In this document: one piece after another, positions 16,990 to 26,197 of the stretch
How the letters are laid out: the number at the start of each line of letters is the position of its first letter
Position numbering within the stretch: the stretch's first letter is position 1
NCBI GenBank assembly: GCA_900539155.1
Contig: UQBE01000007.1
Span: forward strand, 1-60,338
Length of the DNA stretch: 60,338 nucleotides
Reading direction: 5' to 3'
From: an uncultured Porphyromonas sp.
GTDB lineage: Bacteria > Bacteroidota > Bacteroidia > Bacteroidales > Porphyromonadaceae
Notes under the pieces: generated by a model
What the model saw: the letters and a program-made list of their open reading frames with translations, nothing else
Database searches by the model: none
What the model was told of the DNA's origin: nothing
Made by a program: the position numbers and the translations under genes

Positions 16990-17424
16990 TTAAACATTAG
17001 GGTTTGCAGAGTCGTAATCACGACGTATGACAAACTTAGTCGTAACGGGTAGCTTCTGTGCAGCCAAGCGGAGAGCCTCCTTAGCAATCTCGTATGGGAC
17101 TCCCTCTACCTCAAAGAGCATACGTCCAGGTGTGACTGGAGCTACAAAGCCCTCTGGATTACCTTTACCTTTACCCATTCGCACCTCAGCAGGCTTTGCT
17201 GTGATTGGTTTGTCGGGGAAGATGCGACACCAGACCTGTCCTTGACGCTGCATATAACGTGTTACTGCAATACGAGCAGCCTCTATCTGACGACCAGTGA
17301 TCCACTTACTCTCTAGGCTCTTAATACCGAAAGAACCAAATGCAAGCTGATTGCCACGCTGTGCATTGCCCTTCATACGGCCCTTTTGCTGCCTTCTAAA
17401 TTTAGTCTTCTTAGGTTGTAACAT
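16990..17424 (-). CDS. rplP: Ribosomal protein uL16
   Basis: 50S protein that organises the A-site region. The 144 residues show MLQPKKTKFRRQQKGRMKGN, AFGSFGIKSLESKWITGRQI and RMGKGKGNPEGFVAPVTPGR. The gene is 16 bases after rpsC. Confidence 0.97.
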   Translation of the reverse strand: MLQPKKTKFRRQQKGRMKGNAQRGNQLAFGSFGIKSLESKWITGRQIEAARIAVTRYMQRQGQVWCRIFPDKPITAKPAEVRMGKGKGNPEGFVAPVTPGRMLFEVEGVPYEIAKEALRLAAQKLPVTTKFVIRRDYDSANPNV

Positions 17425-17440
17425 AGCTGTGGTCTTTTAT

Positions 17441-18190
17441 TTAACGGTTAGATCTATTGCGACCTCCACGACGGAAGCCTCCACGACGATCACCACGAGA
17501 GTCACCACCTCGAGTGCCACCCTGACGACGTGGCTGTGAGAAGTCAGGAGCTAAATCGCGACGCTCATATACTTCGCCATTCATAATCCAAACTTTGACC
17601 CCTATCATACCGACCTTAGTCAGAGCCTCTGTCTGAGCGTAGTCAATATCTGCACGGAGCGTGTGTAGTGGCGTGCGACCTTCTTTGTATAACTCAGAGC
17701 GAGCCATCTCAGCATTGTTGAGACGACCTGAGAGCTGTATTTTGATACCCTCAGCGCCAGCTCGCATAGCATTTGCGATAGCCATCTTGACCGTACGGCG
17801 GTAAGCCATACGTCCCTCCAGCTTACGTGCTATATCGTTTGCAACTATGACAGCATCTACCTCAGGCTTGCGTACCTCGTAGATGTTGATCTGTATGTTG
17901 TCTGCCTGTGTGACCTTCTTGAGCTCAGCTTTAAGGTTCTCCACGTTTTGTCCTCCCTTGCCCACAATCATACCAGGGCGAGCAGTGCATATCGTGATGG
18001 TGATTACCTTAAGGGCACGCTCTATGACAATGCGACTCACGAGGGCACCTGATAGACGTGTGTGTAGGTACTTCCTGATACGATCATCTTCTACTAGTGT
18101 ATCGCCATAATCGCGACCACCATACCAGTTAGAATCCCAACCACGTATGTAGCCGAGTCTGTTTGCTATTGGATTAATTTTCTGTCCCAT
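17441..18190 (-). CDS. rpsC: Ribosomal protein uS3 with Arg/Gly-rich tail
   Basis: 30S protein at the mRNA entrance with helicase-linked activity. The 249 residues have the KH domain (ARPGMIVGKGGQNVENLKAE) and the C-terminal S3 domain (NAMRAGAEGIKIQLSGRLNN). The last 30 residues are Arg/Gly-rich with RGG-like repeats (GGTRGGDSRGDRRGGFRRGG), a Bacteroidetes extension that probably adds rRNA or mRNA contacts. It lies 5 bases after rplV. Confidence 0.97.
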   Translation of the reverse strand: MGQKINPIANRLGYIRGWDSNWYGGRDYGDTLVEDDRIRKYLHTRLSGALVSRIVIERALKVITITICTARPGMIVGKGGQNVENLKAELKKVTQADNIQINIYEVRKPEVDAVIVANDIARKLEGRMAYRRTVKMAIANAMRAGAEGIKIQLSGRLNNAEMARSELYKEGRTPLHTLRADIDYAQTEALTKVGMIGVKVWIMNGEVYERRDLAPDFSQPRRQGGTRGGDSRGDRRGGFRRGGRNRSNR

Positions 18191-18195
18191 GTCAG

Positions 18196-18609
18196 TTACT
18201 TAGCTACGTTATTAACTATTTGATCGACCCACACTGTGATGTGATTCGAACGCTTGCGGATTCTGTAGCCACGGCCTTGTGGAGCTGGGCGTAGACGCTT
18301 GAGTGTGACTCCCTCGTCTACATAAATCTTGGAGACGTAGAGCTCACCCTCGTCAGCCTTGCGACCGTTGAGTTGCTCCCAGTTAGAGACGGCGCTACGT
18401 ATGAGCTGCTCTACACGCTGAGCAGCTACCCGGCGAGAGCTAAATCTCAGGGTAGCCATCGCGCGCTCTACCTCCATGCCTCTTATGTTGTCGACGACTA
18501 GACGCATCTTACGAGGAGATGTGGGCACGTTGCGTAGCTTAGCTACGGCAGGCTGTGTCACAGTCTCCTGAGCAGTCGTCTCTATTGTATCTTGATTATT
18601 GGCACTCAT
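18196..18609 (-). CDS. rplV: Ribosomal protein uL22
   Basis: 50S protein whose long hairpin lines the exit tunnel. The 137 residues have LRNVPTSPRKMRLVVDNIRG, ATLRFSSRRVAAQRVEQLIR and the hairpin and end RLRPAPQGRGYRIRKRSNHI. About 20 extra Gln/Thr-rich residues precede the family core, so MSANNQDTIE is either a short extension or the true start lies further in. Confidence 0.95.
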   Translation of the reverse strand: MSANNQDTIETTAQETVTQPAVAKLRNVPTSPRKMRLVVDNIRGMEVERAMATLRFSSRRVAAQRVEQLIRSAVSNWEQLNGRKADEGELYVSKIYVDEGVTLKRLRPAPQGRGYRIRKRSNHITVWVDQIVNNVAK

Positions 18610-18650
18610 GTGTGATAATTACTTTGATTCGATTTATTACAGGGTGCTAA

Positions 18651-18914
18651 CTAGCGATTGCCAGAGTGACCACGGAAGGTACGTGTAGGAGCGAACTCTC
18701 CGAGCTTGTGACCTACCATATTCTCTGTAATAAATACAGGTATAAAACTCTTGCCATTGTGTACGGCGATCGTATGTCCCACGAAGTCTGGAGAAATCAT
18801 TGAGGCGCGAGACCAAGTCTTGATGACTGATTTCTTGCCACTTTCATTCATAGCCAAAACTTTCTTTTCGAGCTTGACGCTGATAAATGGCCCTTTCTTA
18901 AGTGAACGACTCAT
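18651..18914 (-). CDS. rpsS: Ribosomal protein uS19
   Basis: 30S head protein. The 87 residues include MSRSLKKGPFISVKLEKKVL, VIKTWSRASMISPDFVGHTI and VGHKLGEFAPTRTFRGHSGN. It lies 31 bases after rplB and 41 before rplV. Confidence 0.97.
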   Translation of the reverse strand: MSRSLKKGPFISVKLEKKVLAMNESGKKSVIKTWSRASMISPDFVGHTIAVHNGKSFIPVFITENMVGHKLGEFAPTRTFRGHSGNR

Positions 18915-18945
18915 GTGTTTAGTTCTTGCTTAAATGATACAATGA

Positions 18946-19782
18946 TTACTTCTTACGCTTTGTGGCGGCTCTCTCGATGATGTACTTAGAGGAGTGCTTC
19001 TTAGGAGCTCTCGTCTTAAGACCCTTAGAGTATAGACCCGTACGTGAGCGTGGGTGTCCTCCGGAGGCACGACCTTCACCACCACCCATTGGGTGATCGA
19101 CAGGGTTCATAGCCACACCGCGTACTCGTGGTCTACGACCTAGCCAGCGTGTGCGGCCAGCCTTGCCTGATCTCTCGAGTGCATGGTCGGAGTTACCGAC
19201 ACTACCTATCGTAGCTTTGCATGCAGCGAGGATACGGCGAGTCTCTCCACTAGGCATACGTAGTACGACATAATTATCCTCACGAGCTACCAGCTGTGCG
19301 AAGGCACCAGCACTACGTACCAGCTTACCACCCTGACCAGGGCGTAGCTCCACGTTGTGCACGATCATACCCACAGGTACCTTAGCTAGTGGTAGTGCGT
19401 TACCTACCTCAGGTGTTGCGTTTTCACCTGACATCACTTGCTGGCCTACAGTCAGTCCGTTAGGAGCGATGATATAGCTCTTAGCTCCATCGGCATAGTA
19501 TAGGAGTGCGATGCGAGATGATCTGTTTGGATCATACTCGATACTCTTGACTGTAGCGGGGATGCCATCCTTTGTTCTCTTGAAGTCGACGAGACGATAC
19601 TTGCGCTTGTGACCACCACCGACATTGCGTATGGTCATCTTACCAGTATTGTTACGACCACCCGATTTACGAGCTCCAACTACAAGAGACTTCTCTGGTG
19701 CACTGGCAGTGATGGCGTCAAATGCACCAATAGTTTTGTGTCTTTGCCCCGGCGTTGCGGGCTTTAGTTTACGGATTCCCAT
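18946..19782 (-). CDS. rplB: Ribosomal protein uL2
   Basis: Core 50S protein required for subunit joining and peptidyl transfer. The 278 residues include KPATPGQRHKTIGAFD, SGGRNNTGKMTIRNVGGGHK and GVAMNPVDHPMGGGEGRA. The second His of the DHPHGGGEG loop is Met here, as I recall for other Bacteroidetes L2 proteins. It lies 3 bases after rplW. Confidence 0.97.
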   Translation of the reverse strand: MGIRKLKPATPGQRHKTIGAFDAITASAPEKSLVVGARKSGGRNNTGKMTIRNVGGGHKRKYRLVDFKRTKDGIPATVKSIEYDPNRSSRIALLYYADGAKSYIIAPNGLTVGQQVMSGENATPEVGNALPLAKVPVGMIVHNVELRPGQGGKLVRSAGAFAQLVAREDNYVVLRMPSGETRRILAACKATIGSVGNSDHALERSGKAGRTRWLGRRPRVRGVAMNPVDHPMGGGEGRASGGHPRSRTGLYSKGLKTRAPKKHSSKYIIERAATKRKK

Positions 19783-19785
19783 TGC

Positions 19786-20079
19786 TTATATATTGCTAAA
19801 GAAATCGATTGTATCCTCACCTTGGAGCGTTATGAAAGCCTTCTTGAAGGCTGGCTTACGACCCGTGATGACACCCGACTTGGTATAGCGACTAGAGCGC
19901 TTACCATCGTAGCGACAGGTGTTGACACTATCGACCTTGACGTTGTACATCTTCTCGACAGCGTTACGTATCTCAATCTTGTTTGCAGTGGGTGCTACTA
20001 AAAAGGCGTAGCGCTGCTGATTGCTCTCAGTGATTGCTGTCATCTTCTCTGAGATGATTGGTTTGATTATGATTCCCAT
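19786..20079 (-). CDS. rplW: Ribosomal protein uL23
   Basis: 50S protein at the tunnel exit, docking site of trigger factor and SRP. The 97 residues start MGIIIKPIISEKMTAITESN and contain RYAFLVAPTANKIEIRNAVE and YNVKVDSVNTCRYDGKRS. It lies 26 bases after rplD and 3 before rplB. Confidence 0.96.
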   Translation of the reverse strand: MGIIIKPIISEKMTAITESNQQRYAFLVAPTANKIEIRNAVEKMYNVKVDSVNTCRYDGKRSSRYTKSGVITGRKPAFKKAFITLQGEDTIDFFSNI

Positions 20080-20105
20080 ATCAATGCTCTACTACTTCGT
20101 GTGAC

Positions 20106-20729
20106 TTAAAACATCTCATTTACCTGCGCTAGAGCATCCTCTGTAAAGACTATCTTGCGACAATCTAGCACGCAGTAAGTATTAAGATCCTGAGCACGTA
20201 TGATGCTGACTGAGGGTATGTTGCGAGCGCTAAGTGCTACTGCATCCTCAATCTGAGACACTACGTAGAGCGTCTTCTGCCCCTCGATATTGAGAGCCTT
20301 GGTCATGCTCACGAAAGACTTGGTCTTGGGTGTCTCAAAGGTCAGCTGGTCTAGTACCATAATCTGATTGTCCTGAGCCTTATAGGTGAGCGCACTGCGA
20401 CGTGCTAGCTGACGGAGCTTCTTATTAAGCTTAAAGCTGTAGCTGCGTGGACGAGGTCCGAAGACGCGTGCACCACCACGTAGGATGTTTGAGTTGATAT
20501 CACCACGACGAGCACCACCCGTACCTTTCTGGCGGAATAGCTTGCGTGTGGAGCCACTCATCTCGCTACGCTCCTTTGTCTTGTGGGTACCTTGACGCTG
20601 ATTAGCGCGGTACTGCTTTACGGTTAGATAGATAGCGTGATCATTGGGCTCTACACCAAAGACGGAGCTCTCCAAGGCTATCTTACGTCCCGTATCTTCA
20701 CCTTGTATATTGTAGATTGATAGTTCCAT
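20106..20729 (-). CDS. rplD: Ribosomal protein uL4
   Basis: 50S protein whose loop lines the exit tunnel; in gamma-proteobacteria it represses the S10 operon. The 207 residues contain the tunnel loop (RQGTHKTKERSEMSGSTRKL, FRQKGTGGARRGDINSNILR) and GGARVFGPRPRSYSFKLNKK. Its start codon shares one base with the rplC stop codon, so translation is probably coupled. Confidence 0.97.
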   Translation of the reverse strand: MELSIYNIQGEDTGRKIALESSVFGVEPNDHAIYLTVKQYRANQRQGTHKTKERSEMSGSTRKLFRQKGTGGARRGDINSNILRGGARVFGPRPRSYSFKLNKKLRQLARRSALTYKAQDNQIMVLDQLTFETPKTKSFVSMTKALNIEGQKTLYVVSQIEDAVALSARNIPSVSIIRAQDLNTYCVLDCRKIVFTEDALAQVNEMF

Positions 20730-21346
20730 TACTTCTCTATTGCTATGATTGAACCCTTAGCTCCAGGCACGCTACCCTTCAGTACGAGGATGTTGTGCTC
20801 GGGCATTACTTTGATCACCTCGAGGTTTTGTACCGTGACGCGCTTGTTACCCATTTGACCAGCCATGCGTGTACCCTTGAAGACCTTTGCAGGGTAAGAG
20901 CATGCACCGACAGCACCTGGTGCGCGCAGACGGTCATCCTGACCGTGTGTCGTTTGGCCGACACCACCGAATCCGTGACGCTTGACTACGCCTTGAAATC
21001 CTTTACCCTTGCTCGTTCCGTGCACATCCACATAGTGGGTATCATTGAAGAGCTCTACGGTGATCTCATCACCGAGCTTGTAGTCGGATCCAAAGCCCAT
21101 GAACTCGGCCAAGTGGCGCTTGTTAGTTACTCCGGCTGCCTTGAAGTGTCCCTGCAGTGGGCGTGTCGTATGCTTATCTTTAGCATCCTGAAAGCCCAGC
21201 TGGATTGCTTCATATCCATCACGGTCAGCAGTCTTTACTTGAGTCACTACACAAGGACCTACTTCGATGACAGTGCATGGCACATTGACGCCCTCGGCAC
21301 TGAATACGGATGTCATTCCGATTTTCTTTCCTAATAATCCTGGCAT
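20729..21346 (-). CDS. rplC: Ribosomal protein uL3
   Basis: Assembly-initiator 50S protein near the peptidyl-transferase centre. The 205 residues include MPGLLGKKIGMTSVFSAEGV, DVHGTSKGKGFQGVVKRHGF and the loop GQTTHGQDDRLRAPGAVGAC, then RMAGQMGNKRVTVQNL. It is 20 bases after rpsJ. Confidence 0.97.
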   Translation of the reverse strand: MPGLLGKKIGMTSVFSAEGVNVPCTVIEVGPCVVTQVKTADRDGYEAIQLGFQDAKDKHTTRPLQGHFKAAGVTNKRHLAEFMGFGSDYKLGDEITVELFNDTHYVDVHGTSKGKGFQGVVKRHGFGGVGQTTHGQDDRLRAPGAVGACSYPAKVFKGTRMAGQMGNKRVTVQNLEVIKVMPEHNILVLKGSVPGAKGSIIAIEK

Positions 21347-21366
21347 TTCTGTAGTTGATTACTCTG

Positions 21367-21672
21367 TTAATACTTAATTTCGATGTCTACGCCACTGGGC
21401 ATCTCCAGCTTCATCAGCGCGTCAATCGTAGGTGCTGAGGCATTGTAGATGTCGATAAGACGCTTATGAGCATTTAGCTCAAACTGCTCGCGACTCTTCT
21501 TGTTGACGAAGGTGGAGCGGTTCACCGTAAAGATGCGCTTATGCGTGGGCAGTGGCACGGGACCACTGACCAGCGCATTAGTATTCTGTACGGCCTTGAC
21601 GATCTTCTCGGCAGACTTGTCTACGAGCATGTGGTCGTATGACCTCAGCTTGATTCTGATCTTTTGGCTCAT
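21367..21672 (-). CDS. rpsJ: Ribosomal protein uS10
   Basis: 30S head protein, also the NusE partner of NusB in antitermination. The 101 residues include KIRIKLRSYDHMLVDKSAEK, GPVPLPTHKRIFTVNRSTFV and KSREQFELNAHKRLIDIYNA. It lies 18 bases after fusA with no tuf gene between, an order usual in Bacteroidetes. Confidence 0.97.
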   Translation of the reverse strand: MSQKIRIKLRSYDHMLVDKSAEKIVKAVQNTNALVSGPVPLPTHKRIFTVNRSTFVNKKSREQFELNAHKRLIDIYNASAPTIDALMKLEMPSGVDIEIKY

Positions 21673-21690
21673 TACTATATTGTGAGATTA

Positions 21691-23814
21691 TTACTTTATC
21701 AAATCAACGCGACCATTGAGTTCCTCAAGGATCTTCTTAGCTATTGACGAGGAGACCTCTGCGTAGTGCGAGAAGCTCATCGTGCTGGAGGCACGACCAC
21801 TCGTGATCGTACGTAGGGCTGTCACATAGCCAAACATCTCGCTTAGGGGCACCTTAGCCTTGATAACCTGTGCTCCAGAGCGGTTCACCTCTGAGCCCTC
21901 GACCTGACCGCGACGCTTGTTGAGGTCACCGATTACGTCACCCATGTTCTCCTCAGGTGTTACCACCTCAAGTTGCATGATAGGCTCCATGAGCACAGGG
22001 CTAGCCTTTTCAGAAGCCTCCTTAAAGGCCATCATAGCTGCTACCTCAAATGAGAGCTGATCCGAGTCTACGGGGTGGAACGAACCATCCACGAGTGTCA
22101 CCTTGAGACTATCTAGAGGGTAGCCAGCTAGGACACCGCTCTTCATTGCCTTCTCGAAGCCCTTCTGAACTGAGGGGATGAACTCCTTCGGGATGTTACC
22201 ACCCTTCACCTCATCGACAAACTGTAGTGCTCCGTCGAAGTCCTCGTCGGCTGGACCAAACTTGATGATGATGTCAGCGAACTTACCACGACCACCTGAC
22301 TGCTTCTTGTAAACCTCGCGTAGGTCGACAGTCTGAGTGACAGCCTCCTTGTAAGCCACCTGTGGCTGACCCTGGTTACACTCGACCTTGAACTCACGCT
22401 TCAGACGGTCTATAATGATGTCTAGGTGTAGCTCACCCATACCGCTGATGACGGTCTGACCCGTTTCCTCATTGGTCTTGACAACAAACGTTGGATCCTC
22501 CTCAGCGAGCTTAGCCAGCCCGACACCAAGACGATCCATATCCTTCTGCGTCTTAGGCTCGACAGCGATACCGATCACAGGATCGGGGAAGTCGATAGAC
22601 TCTAGTACGAGCGGTGCATTCTCATCACAGAGCGTGTCACCCGTACGGATATCCTTAAAGCCTACGCCAGCACCGATATCACCTGTACCGATAGACTCCA
22701 TCGGATTCTGGTGATTAGAGTGCATCTGGAAGAGACGTGAGATACGCTCCTTCTTGCCAGAGCGTGAGTTAAAGACGTAGCTACCAGCATCGATGTGACC
22801 ACTGTACACACGGAAGAAGCAGAGACGACCTACGAAGGGATCGGTAGCTATCTTAAAGGCGAGTGCACTCATAGGTGCATCGGGATCGACCTCACGCACC
22901 TCCTCCTTGTCAGAGTCTAGAGCATGACCTACCACCTCTGGCGTATCCATAGGACTAGGCAGATAAGCACAGACAGCATCTAGAAGTGTCTGTACGCCCT
23001 TATTCTTAAATGAAGAGCCACATAGCATCGGGAAGATTTCCATCGCTAGTGTAGCCTTGCGGATAGCTGTACGAATCTCGTCCTCTGTGATCGTAGAGGG
23101 ATCATCAAAGTACTTCTCCATAAGCGTCTCGTCAGTCTCTGCGAGCGTCTCTAGGAGCTTCTCTCTCCACTCCTCAGCATCAGCGCGAAGATTGTCAGGG
23201 ATCTCATCGATCTCGTACTCAGCGCCCATAGTCTCATCGTGCCAGAAGATAGCCTTCATGGTTATCAAGTCGACAACCCCCTTGAAGGAGTCCTCCTCCC
23301 CTACTGGGATTTGGATAGGGCAGGCCTTAGCTCCGAGCATGTCAACCATCTGACGCTGTACCTCGTAGAAGTTTGCGCCCGAACGGTCCATCTTATTAAT
23401 GTATGCGATGCGTGGCACCTTGTACTTATCAGCCTGACGCCATACAGTCTCACTCTGAGGCTGTACACCGCCCACGGCACAGAAAGTAGCGACAGCACCA
23501 TCGAGGACACGGAGTGAACGCTCTACCTCAACGGTAAAGTCCACGTGTCCCGGAGTGTCGATCAGGTTGATCTTATACTTCTTATTGTCATAGGTCCAGA
23601 AGGTTGTGGTAGCAGCAGAGGTAATCGTGATACCACGCTCCTGCTCCTGAGCCATCCAGTCCATCGTAGCGGCACCGTCGTGTACCTCTCCGATCTTGTG
23701 TGTTAGTCCGGTGTAGAAGAGTATTCGCTCAGAGGTTGTCGTCTTACCAGCATCGATGTGTGCCATGATGCCGATATTACGCGTTTGCTCGAGCTTAGAA
23801 TGAATTGCAGACAT
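21691..23814 (-). CDS. fusA: Translation elongation factor G
   Basis: GTPase that drives translocation and, with RRF, ribosome recycling. The 707 residues carry the P-loop (IGIMAHIDAGKTTTSERIL), the G2 region (GITITSAATT), DTPGHVDFTVEVERSLRVLD and NKMDRSGANF. Domain II follows at about 300-400, domain IV at about 490-610 (VAYKEAVTQTVD), and the C-terminal domain V has MFGYVTALRTITSGRASSTM. It is 21 bases after rpsG. The full GTPase set makes this a functional EF-G rather than a Tet(O)-like protein. Confidence 0.97.
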   Translation of the reverse strand: MSAIHSKLEQTRNIGIMAHIDAGKTTTSERILFYTGLTHKIGEVHDGAATMDWMAQEQERGITITSAATTTFWTYDNKKYKINLIDTPGHVDFTVEVERSLRVLDGAVATFCAVGGVQPQSETVWRQADKYKVPRIAYINKMDRSGANFYEVQRQMVDMLGAKACPIQIPVGEEDSFKGVVDLITMKAIFWHDETMGAEYEIDEIPDNLRADAEEWREKLLETLAETDETLMEKYFDDPSTITEDEIRTAIRKATLAMEIFPMLCGSSFKNKGVQTLLDAVCAYLPSPMDTPEVVGHALDSDKEEVREVDPDAPMSALAFKIATDPFVGRLCFFRVYSGHIDAGSYVFNSRSGKKERISRLFQMHSNHQNPMESIGTGDIGAGVGFKDIRTGDTLCDENAPLVLESIDFPDPVIGIAVEPKTQKDMDRLGVGLAKLAEEDPTFVVKTNEETGQTVISGMGELHLDIIIDRLKREFKVECNQGQPQVAYKEAVTQTVDLREVYKKQSGGRGKFADIIIKFGPADEDFDGALQFVDEVKGGNIPKEFIPSVQKGFEKAMKSGVLAGYPLDSLKVTLVDGSFHPVDSDQLSFEVAAMMAFKEASEKASPVLMEPIMQLEVVTPEENMGDVIGDLNKRRGQVEGSEVNRSGAQVIKAKVPLSEMFGYVTALRTITSGRASSTMSFSHYAEVSSSIAKKILEELNGRVDLIK

Positions 23815-23835
23815 AGATTTTATGGTTAGTGTAGG

Positions 23836-24312
23836 TTAGAAGCGGAAGTGTGCGAAGGCACGGTTGGCCTCAGCCATACGATGTACGTCCTCCTTACGCT
23901 TGAACGCGCCACCCTGACTGTTGTAAGCATCCATAATCTCTGCAGCTAGCTTGTCAGCCATGGTCTTACCACCACGCTTGCGTGCGAAGATGATGAGATT
24001 CTTCATGGAGATAGACTCCCGACGCTCTGGGCGTATCTCTGTCGGCACTTGGAAGGTTGCTCCTCCGATACGACGAGACTTAACCTCTACGTGGGGGGTG
24101 ATATTGTCTAGAGCTGCCTTCCAAATCTCTAGGGCGCTCTTCTCCTCCTGCGACATCTTGTCCTTGACGATGTCTAGGGCTCTGTAGAAGATGCTGTACG
24201 CTAGGCTCTTCTTGCCATCGTACATGAGGTGGTTGACAAACTTTGTAACCTGACGATCTCCAAATACGGGATCGGGCAGTACCTGCCTCTTCTTAGGCTT
24301 AGCCTTTCTCAT
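23836..24312 (-). CDS. rpsG: Ribosomal protein uS7
   Basis: 30S head-assembly protein; in E. coli it represses the str operon. The 158 residues include MRKAKPKKRQVLPDPVFGDR, FVNHLMYDGKKSLAYSIFYR and KRGGKTMADKLAAEIMDAYN, ending KREDVHRMAEANRAFAHFRF. It is 370 bases downstream of rpsL, an unusually long gap. Confidence 0.97.
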   Translation of the reverse strand: MRKAKPKKRQVLPDPVFGDRQVTKFVNHLMYDGKKSLAYSIFYRALDIVKDKMSQEEKSALEIWKAALDNITPHVEVKSRRIGGATFQVPTEIRPERRESISMKNLIIFARKRGGKTMADKLAAEIMDAYNSQGGAFKRKEDVHRMAEANRAFAHFRF

Positions 24313-24682
24313 TGTTTCGTAATATTATACTATTGTCTCGTCGTCTTATTTGGGTTGCCATCATACTGAATTGTTGTCTTCAACGCCCCCTCTGGGGCAT
24401 TTACTCAACCTGTGTCCTAAGTCTTAGGACCAGCAGATCCAAATAGTACCACGGGGACAAGTGTGGTTACTAGATTTAGATTGCACTCCTCTGCTGGGCG
24501 TAGCCTGCTCGCTTGTAGCTGAGACTACCACTATGGGGAGTATCTTTTAGATTTATCTGTGGGGAGAGGTACTCGCTGATGTACCTTTATATAGTGTACG
24601 CTTTAGGAGCGTAATGGGCTGAGGGAGGGTGATTCATCCAGCACCTCGCGCCACGACATCTGATTAATCTAGGCGACTCGTC
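24313..24682. other. Long rpsL-rpsG spacer without a recognisable gene
   Basis: These 370 bases separate rpsL and rpsG, which are usually close. No credible ORF and no TAnnTTTG box on the minus strand were found. Short hairpins such as CCTAAGTCTTAGGA (about 24416-24429) are visible. It may be an intercistronic regulatory leader, since in E. coli S7 acts on the rpsL-rpsG junction; this is inference. Confidence 0.35.
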
Positions 24683-25060
24683 TTACTTCGCCTTGGGACG
24701 CTTAGCACCATACTTAGAGCGGCGCTGGCGACGTCCATCGACACCGGCCGTATCGAGTGCTCCACGCACGATATGGTAGCGTACACCGGGCAGGTCCTTG
24801 ACACGGCCTCCACGCACCAATACGATACTATGCTCCTGAAGGTTGTGACCCTCTCCGGGGATGTAGGCGTTCACCTCCTTGCCGTTGGTCAGACGCACAC
24901 GTGCCACCTTACGCATAGCCGAGTTTGGCTTCTTGGGGGTAGTCGTGTAAACGCGGACACAGACACCACGACGCTGTGGGCATGAACCCAAAGCTGGAGA
25001 CTTACCTTTTTCCTCAAAGGTCTCTCGTCCCTTTCTTACTAGCTGTTGGATAGTAGGCAT
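24683..25060 (-). CDS. rpsL: Ribosomal protein uS12
   Basis: Decoding-centre protein. The 125 residues include MPTIQQLVRKGRETFEEKGK, CPQRRGVCVRVYTTTPKKPN and the streptomycin-site lysines in context (PKKPNSAMRKVARV and GGRVKDLPGVRYHIVRGALD), both wild-type Lys. It is the first gene of the ribosomal cluster here, with a promoter about 120 bases upstream. Confidence 0.97.
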   Translation of the reverse strand: MPTIQQLVRKGRETFEEKGKSPALGSCPQRRGVCVRVYTTTPKKPNSAMRKVARVRLTNGKEVNAYIPGEGHNLQEHSIVLVRGGRVKDLPGVRYHIVRGALDTAGVDGRRQRRSKYGAKRPKAK

Positions 25061-25180
25061 TAACTTCTCGTTTACTTAGTTCTTGGTTTACAAAATATGA
25101 TTCTAGTGCTACGCTACCAAGAGCCCGTAGCTGTGCAATAAGACGCACCTCACCACGACCTACAGTAGGCATAGCGGGGA

Positions 25181-25210
25181 CAAAGGTACAAAAACTTTTT
25201 GACCTGACAA
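25181..25210 (-). promoter_or_regulatory. Promoter of the rpsL (str) operon
   Basis: On the minus strand TACCTTTG (25188-25181) matches the Bacteroidetes -7 box. TTG at 25210-25208 stands 19 bases upstream. It lies about 120 bases before rpsL and is the probable start of the whole ribosomal protein cluster. Confidence 0.7.
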
Positions 25211-25350
25211 GCCTCATTACAAGGAGAATGATTCAAGCGTGACGGATAACCCTCTGTTGAGGAGCGCAAAGTCTGGACGTCCGACCTTGTGAAAGGGTAC
25301 ATCGTCTGGACGTGTCGCGATGCGACCACGGCTGTCCCCTACTTGAGAGC

Positions 25351-25482
25351 AAGTTCCACTCCTCCGCAAGGAGGATTCCGCTCCTCTACAAAAGCAAAAT
25401 CACCTCTCCGCAAAAGTCAAGTGACATTTCCGGAGAAGTGAAATGAGTATTCCAGAAGAAAAGTTCTTTCTCTCTGGATAGG
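25351..25482. repeat. Degenerate 22-bp direct-repeat array downstream of rnfA
   Basis: Six units of 22 bases lie end to end. The best-kept ones start at 25395, 25417 and 25439, with a consensus near GTCAAATGAC then TTTCCGGAG. A similar array lies at 31842-31995 on the other side of the rnf operon. There is no ORF. The rest of the 25211-25548 gap holds a weak relative (25233-25330) of the 50-bp repeats at 5373-5584. Confidence 0.7.
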
Positions 25483-25548
25483 TTTATGCATCTTTCCCGT
25501 GACGCTCCGAAGAGCTGTGTCTCGACGGTCTGCGTCCTTGTAGGGTGA

Positions 25549-26133
25549 TTACTGGATAGCAGCGAGTCCCGAGAAGCCCATGAAGGCCATCGCTAGGATG
25601 CCAGCGGTGATGAGGGCGATGGGGATTCCTTTCATAGCCCGAGGTGTACTGCCAGTCTTGGCGAGCTGCTCGCGGATACCTGCGAAGATGACCATAGCAA
25701 GAAGGAAGCCAATTCCGATGGAGACGGCATACATGAGCGACTCTGCGTAGGTGAAGTCCTTCTGGATGACGAGGATTGCGACACCGAGTACACAGCAGTT
25801 TGTCGTAATCAGCGGGAGGAAGACGCCGAGCGCTTGATAGAGCGCTGGGGAAATCTTCTTGATAATCATCTCAATCATCTGCACGAGAGTGGCGATGACG
25901 AGGATGAAGGCGATGGTCTGCAGGAATTCGAGACCTAGGGGAACTAATATATAGGTCTGTACGAGCCAGGTAACCATCGTCGCTAGTAGCAAGACGAAGG
26001 TGACGGCAGCTCCCATGCCTGTGGCGGTAGAGACTTTCTTAGAGACACCTAAGAAGGGGCAGATACCGAGGAACTGGGAGAGGACTACGTTGTTGACAAA
26101 GACCGCAACGATGAATATGATAAGAAATTTCAT
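25549..26133 (-). CDS. rnfA: Rnf complex subunit RnfA
   Basis: Integral-membrane subunit of the ion-translocating ferredoxin:NAD+ oxidoreductase, homologous to NqrE. The 194 residues form six membrane segments. The paired-Cys regions expected for the shared iron site are present: SQFLGICPFLGVSKK in an early helix and TTNCCVLGVAILV in a later one. It is the last gene of the operon, 64 bases after rnfE. Its topology is expected to be inverted relative to RnfE. Confidence 0.93.
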   Translation of the reverse strand: MKFLIIFIVAVFVNNVVLSQFLGICPFLGVSKKVSTATGMGAAVTFVLLLATMVTWLVQTYILVPLGLEFLQTIAFILVIATLVQMIEMIIKKISPALYQALGVFLPLITTNCCVLGVAILVIQKDFTYAESLMYAVSIGIGFLLAMVIFAGIREQLAKTGSTPRAMKGIPIALITAGILAMAFMGFSGLAAIQ

Positions 26134-26197
26134 AGTAGTAAGTGTCTGTGTGATGAACTGTGGCTAGGAGTTAGCCTTTGCATCTCATTGGTTTGAC

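Noticed and set aside
19040..19160. Met for the second His in the L2 DHPHGGGEG loop as a possible anomaly
   Set aside because: Recalled as the normal form in Bacteroidetes L2; the first His is kept.
20795..21334. 179-residue ORF antisense to rplC
   Set aside because: Shadow of a highly conserved ribosomal gene; composition and lack of promoter argue against a gene.
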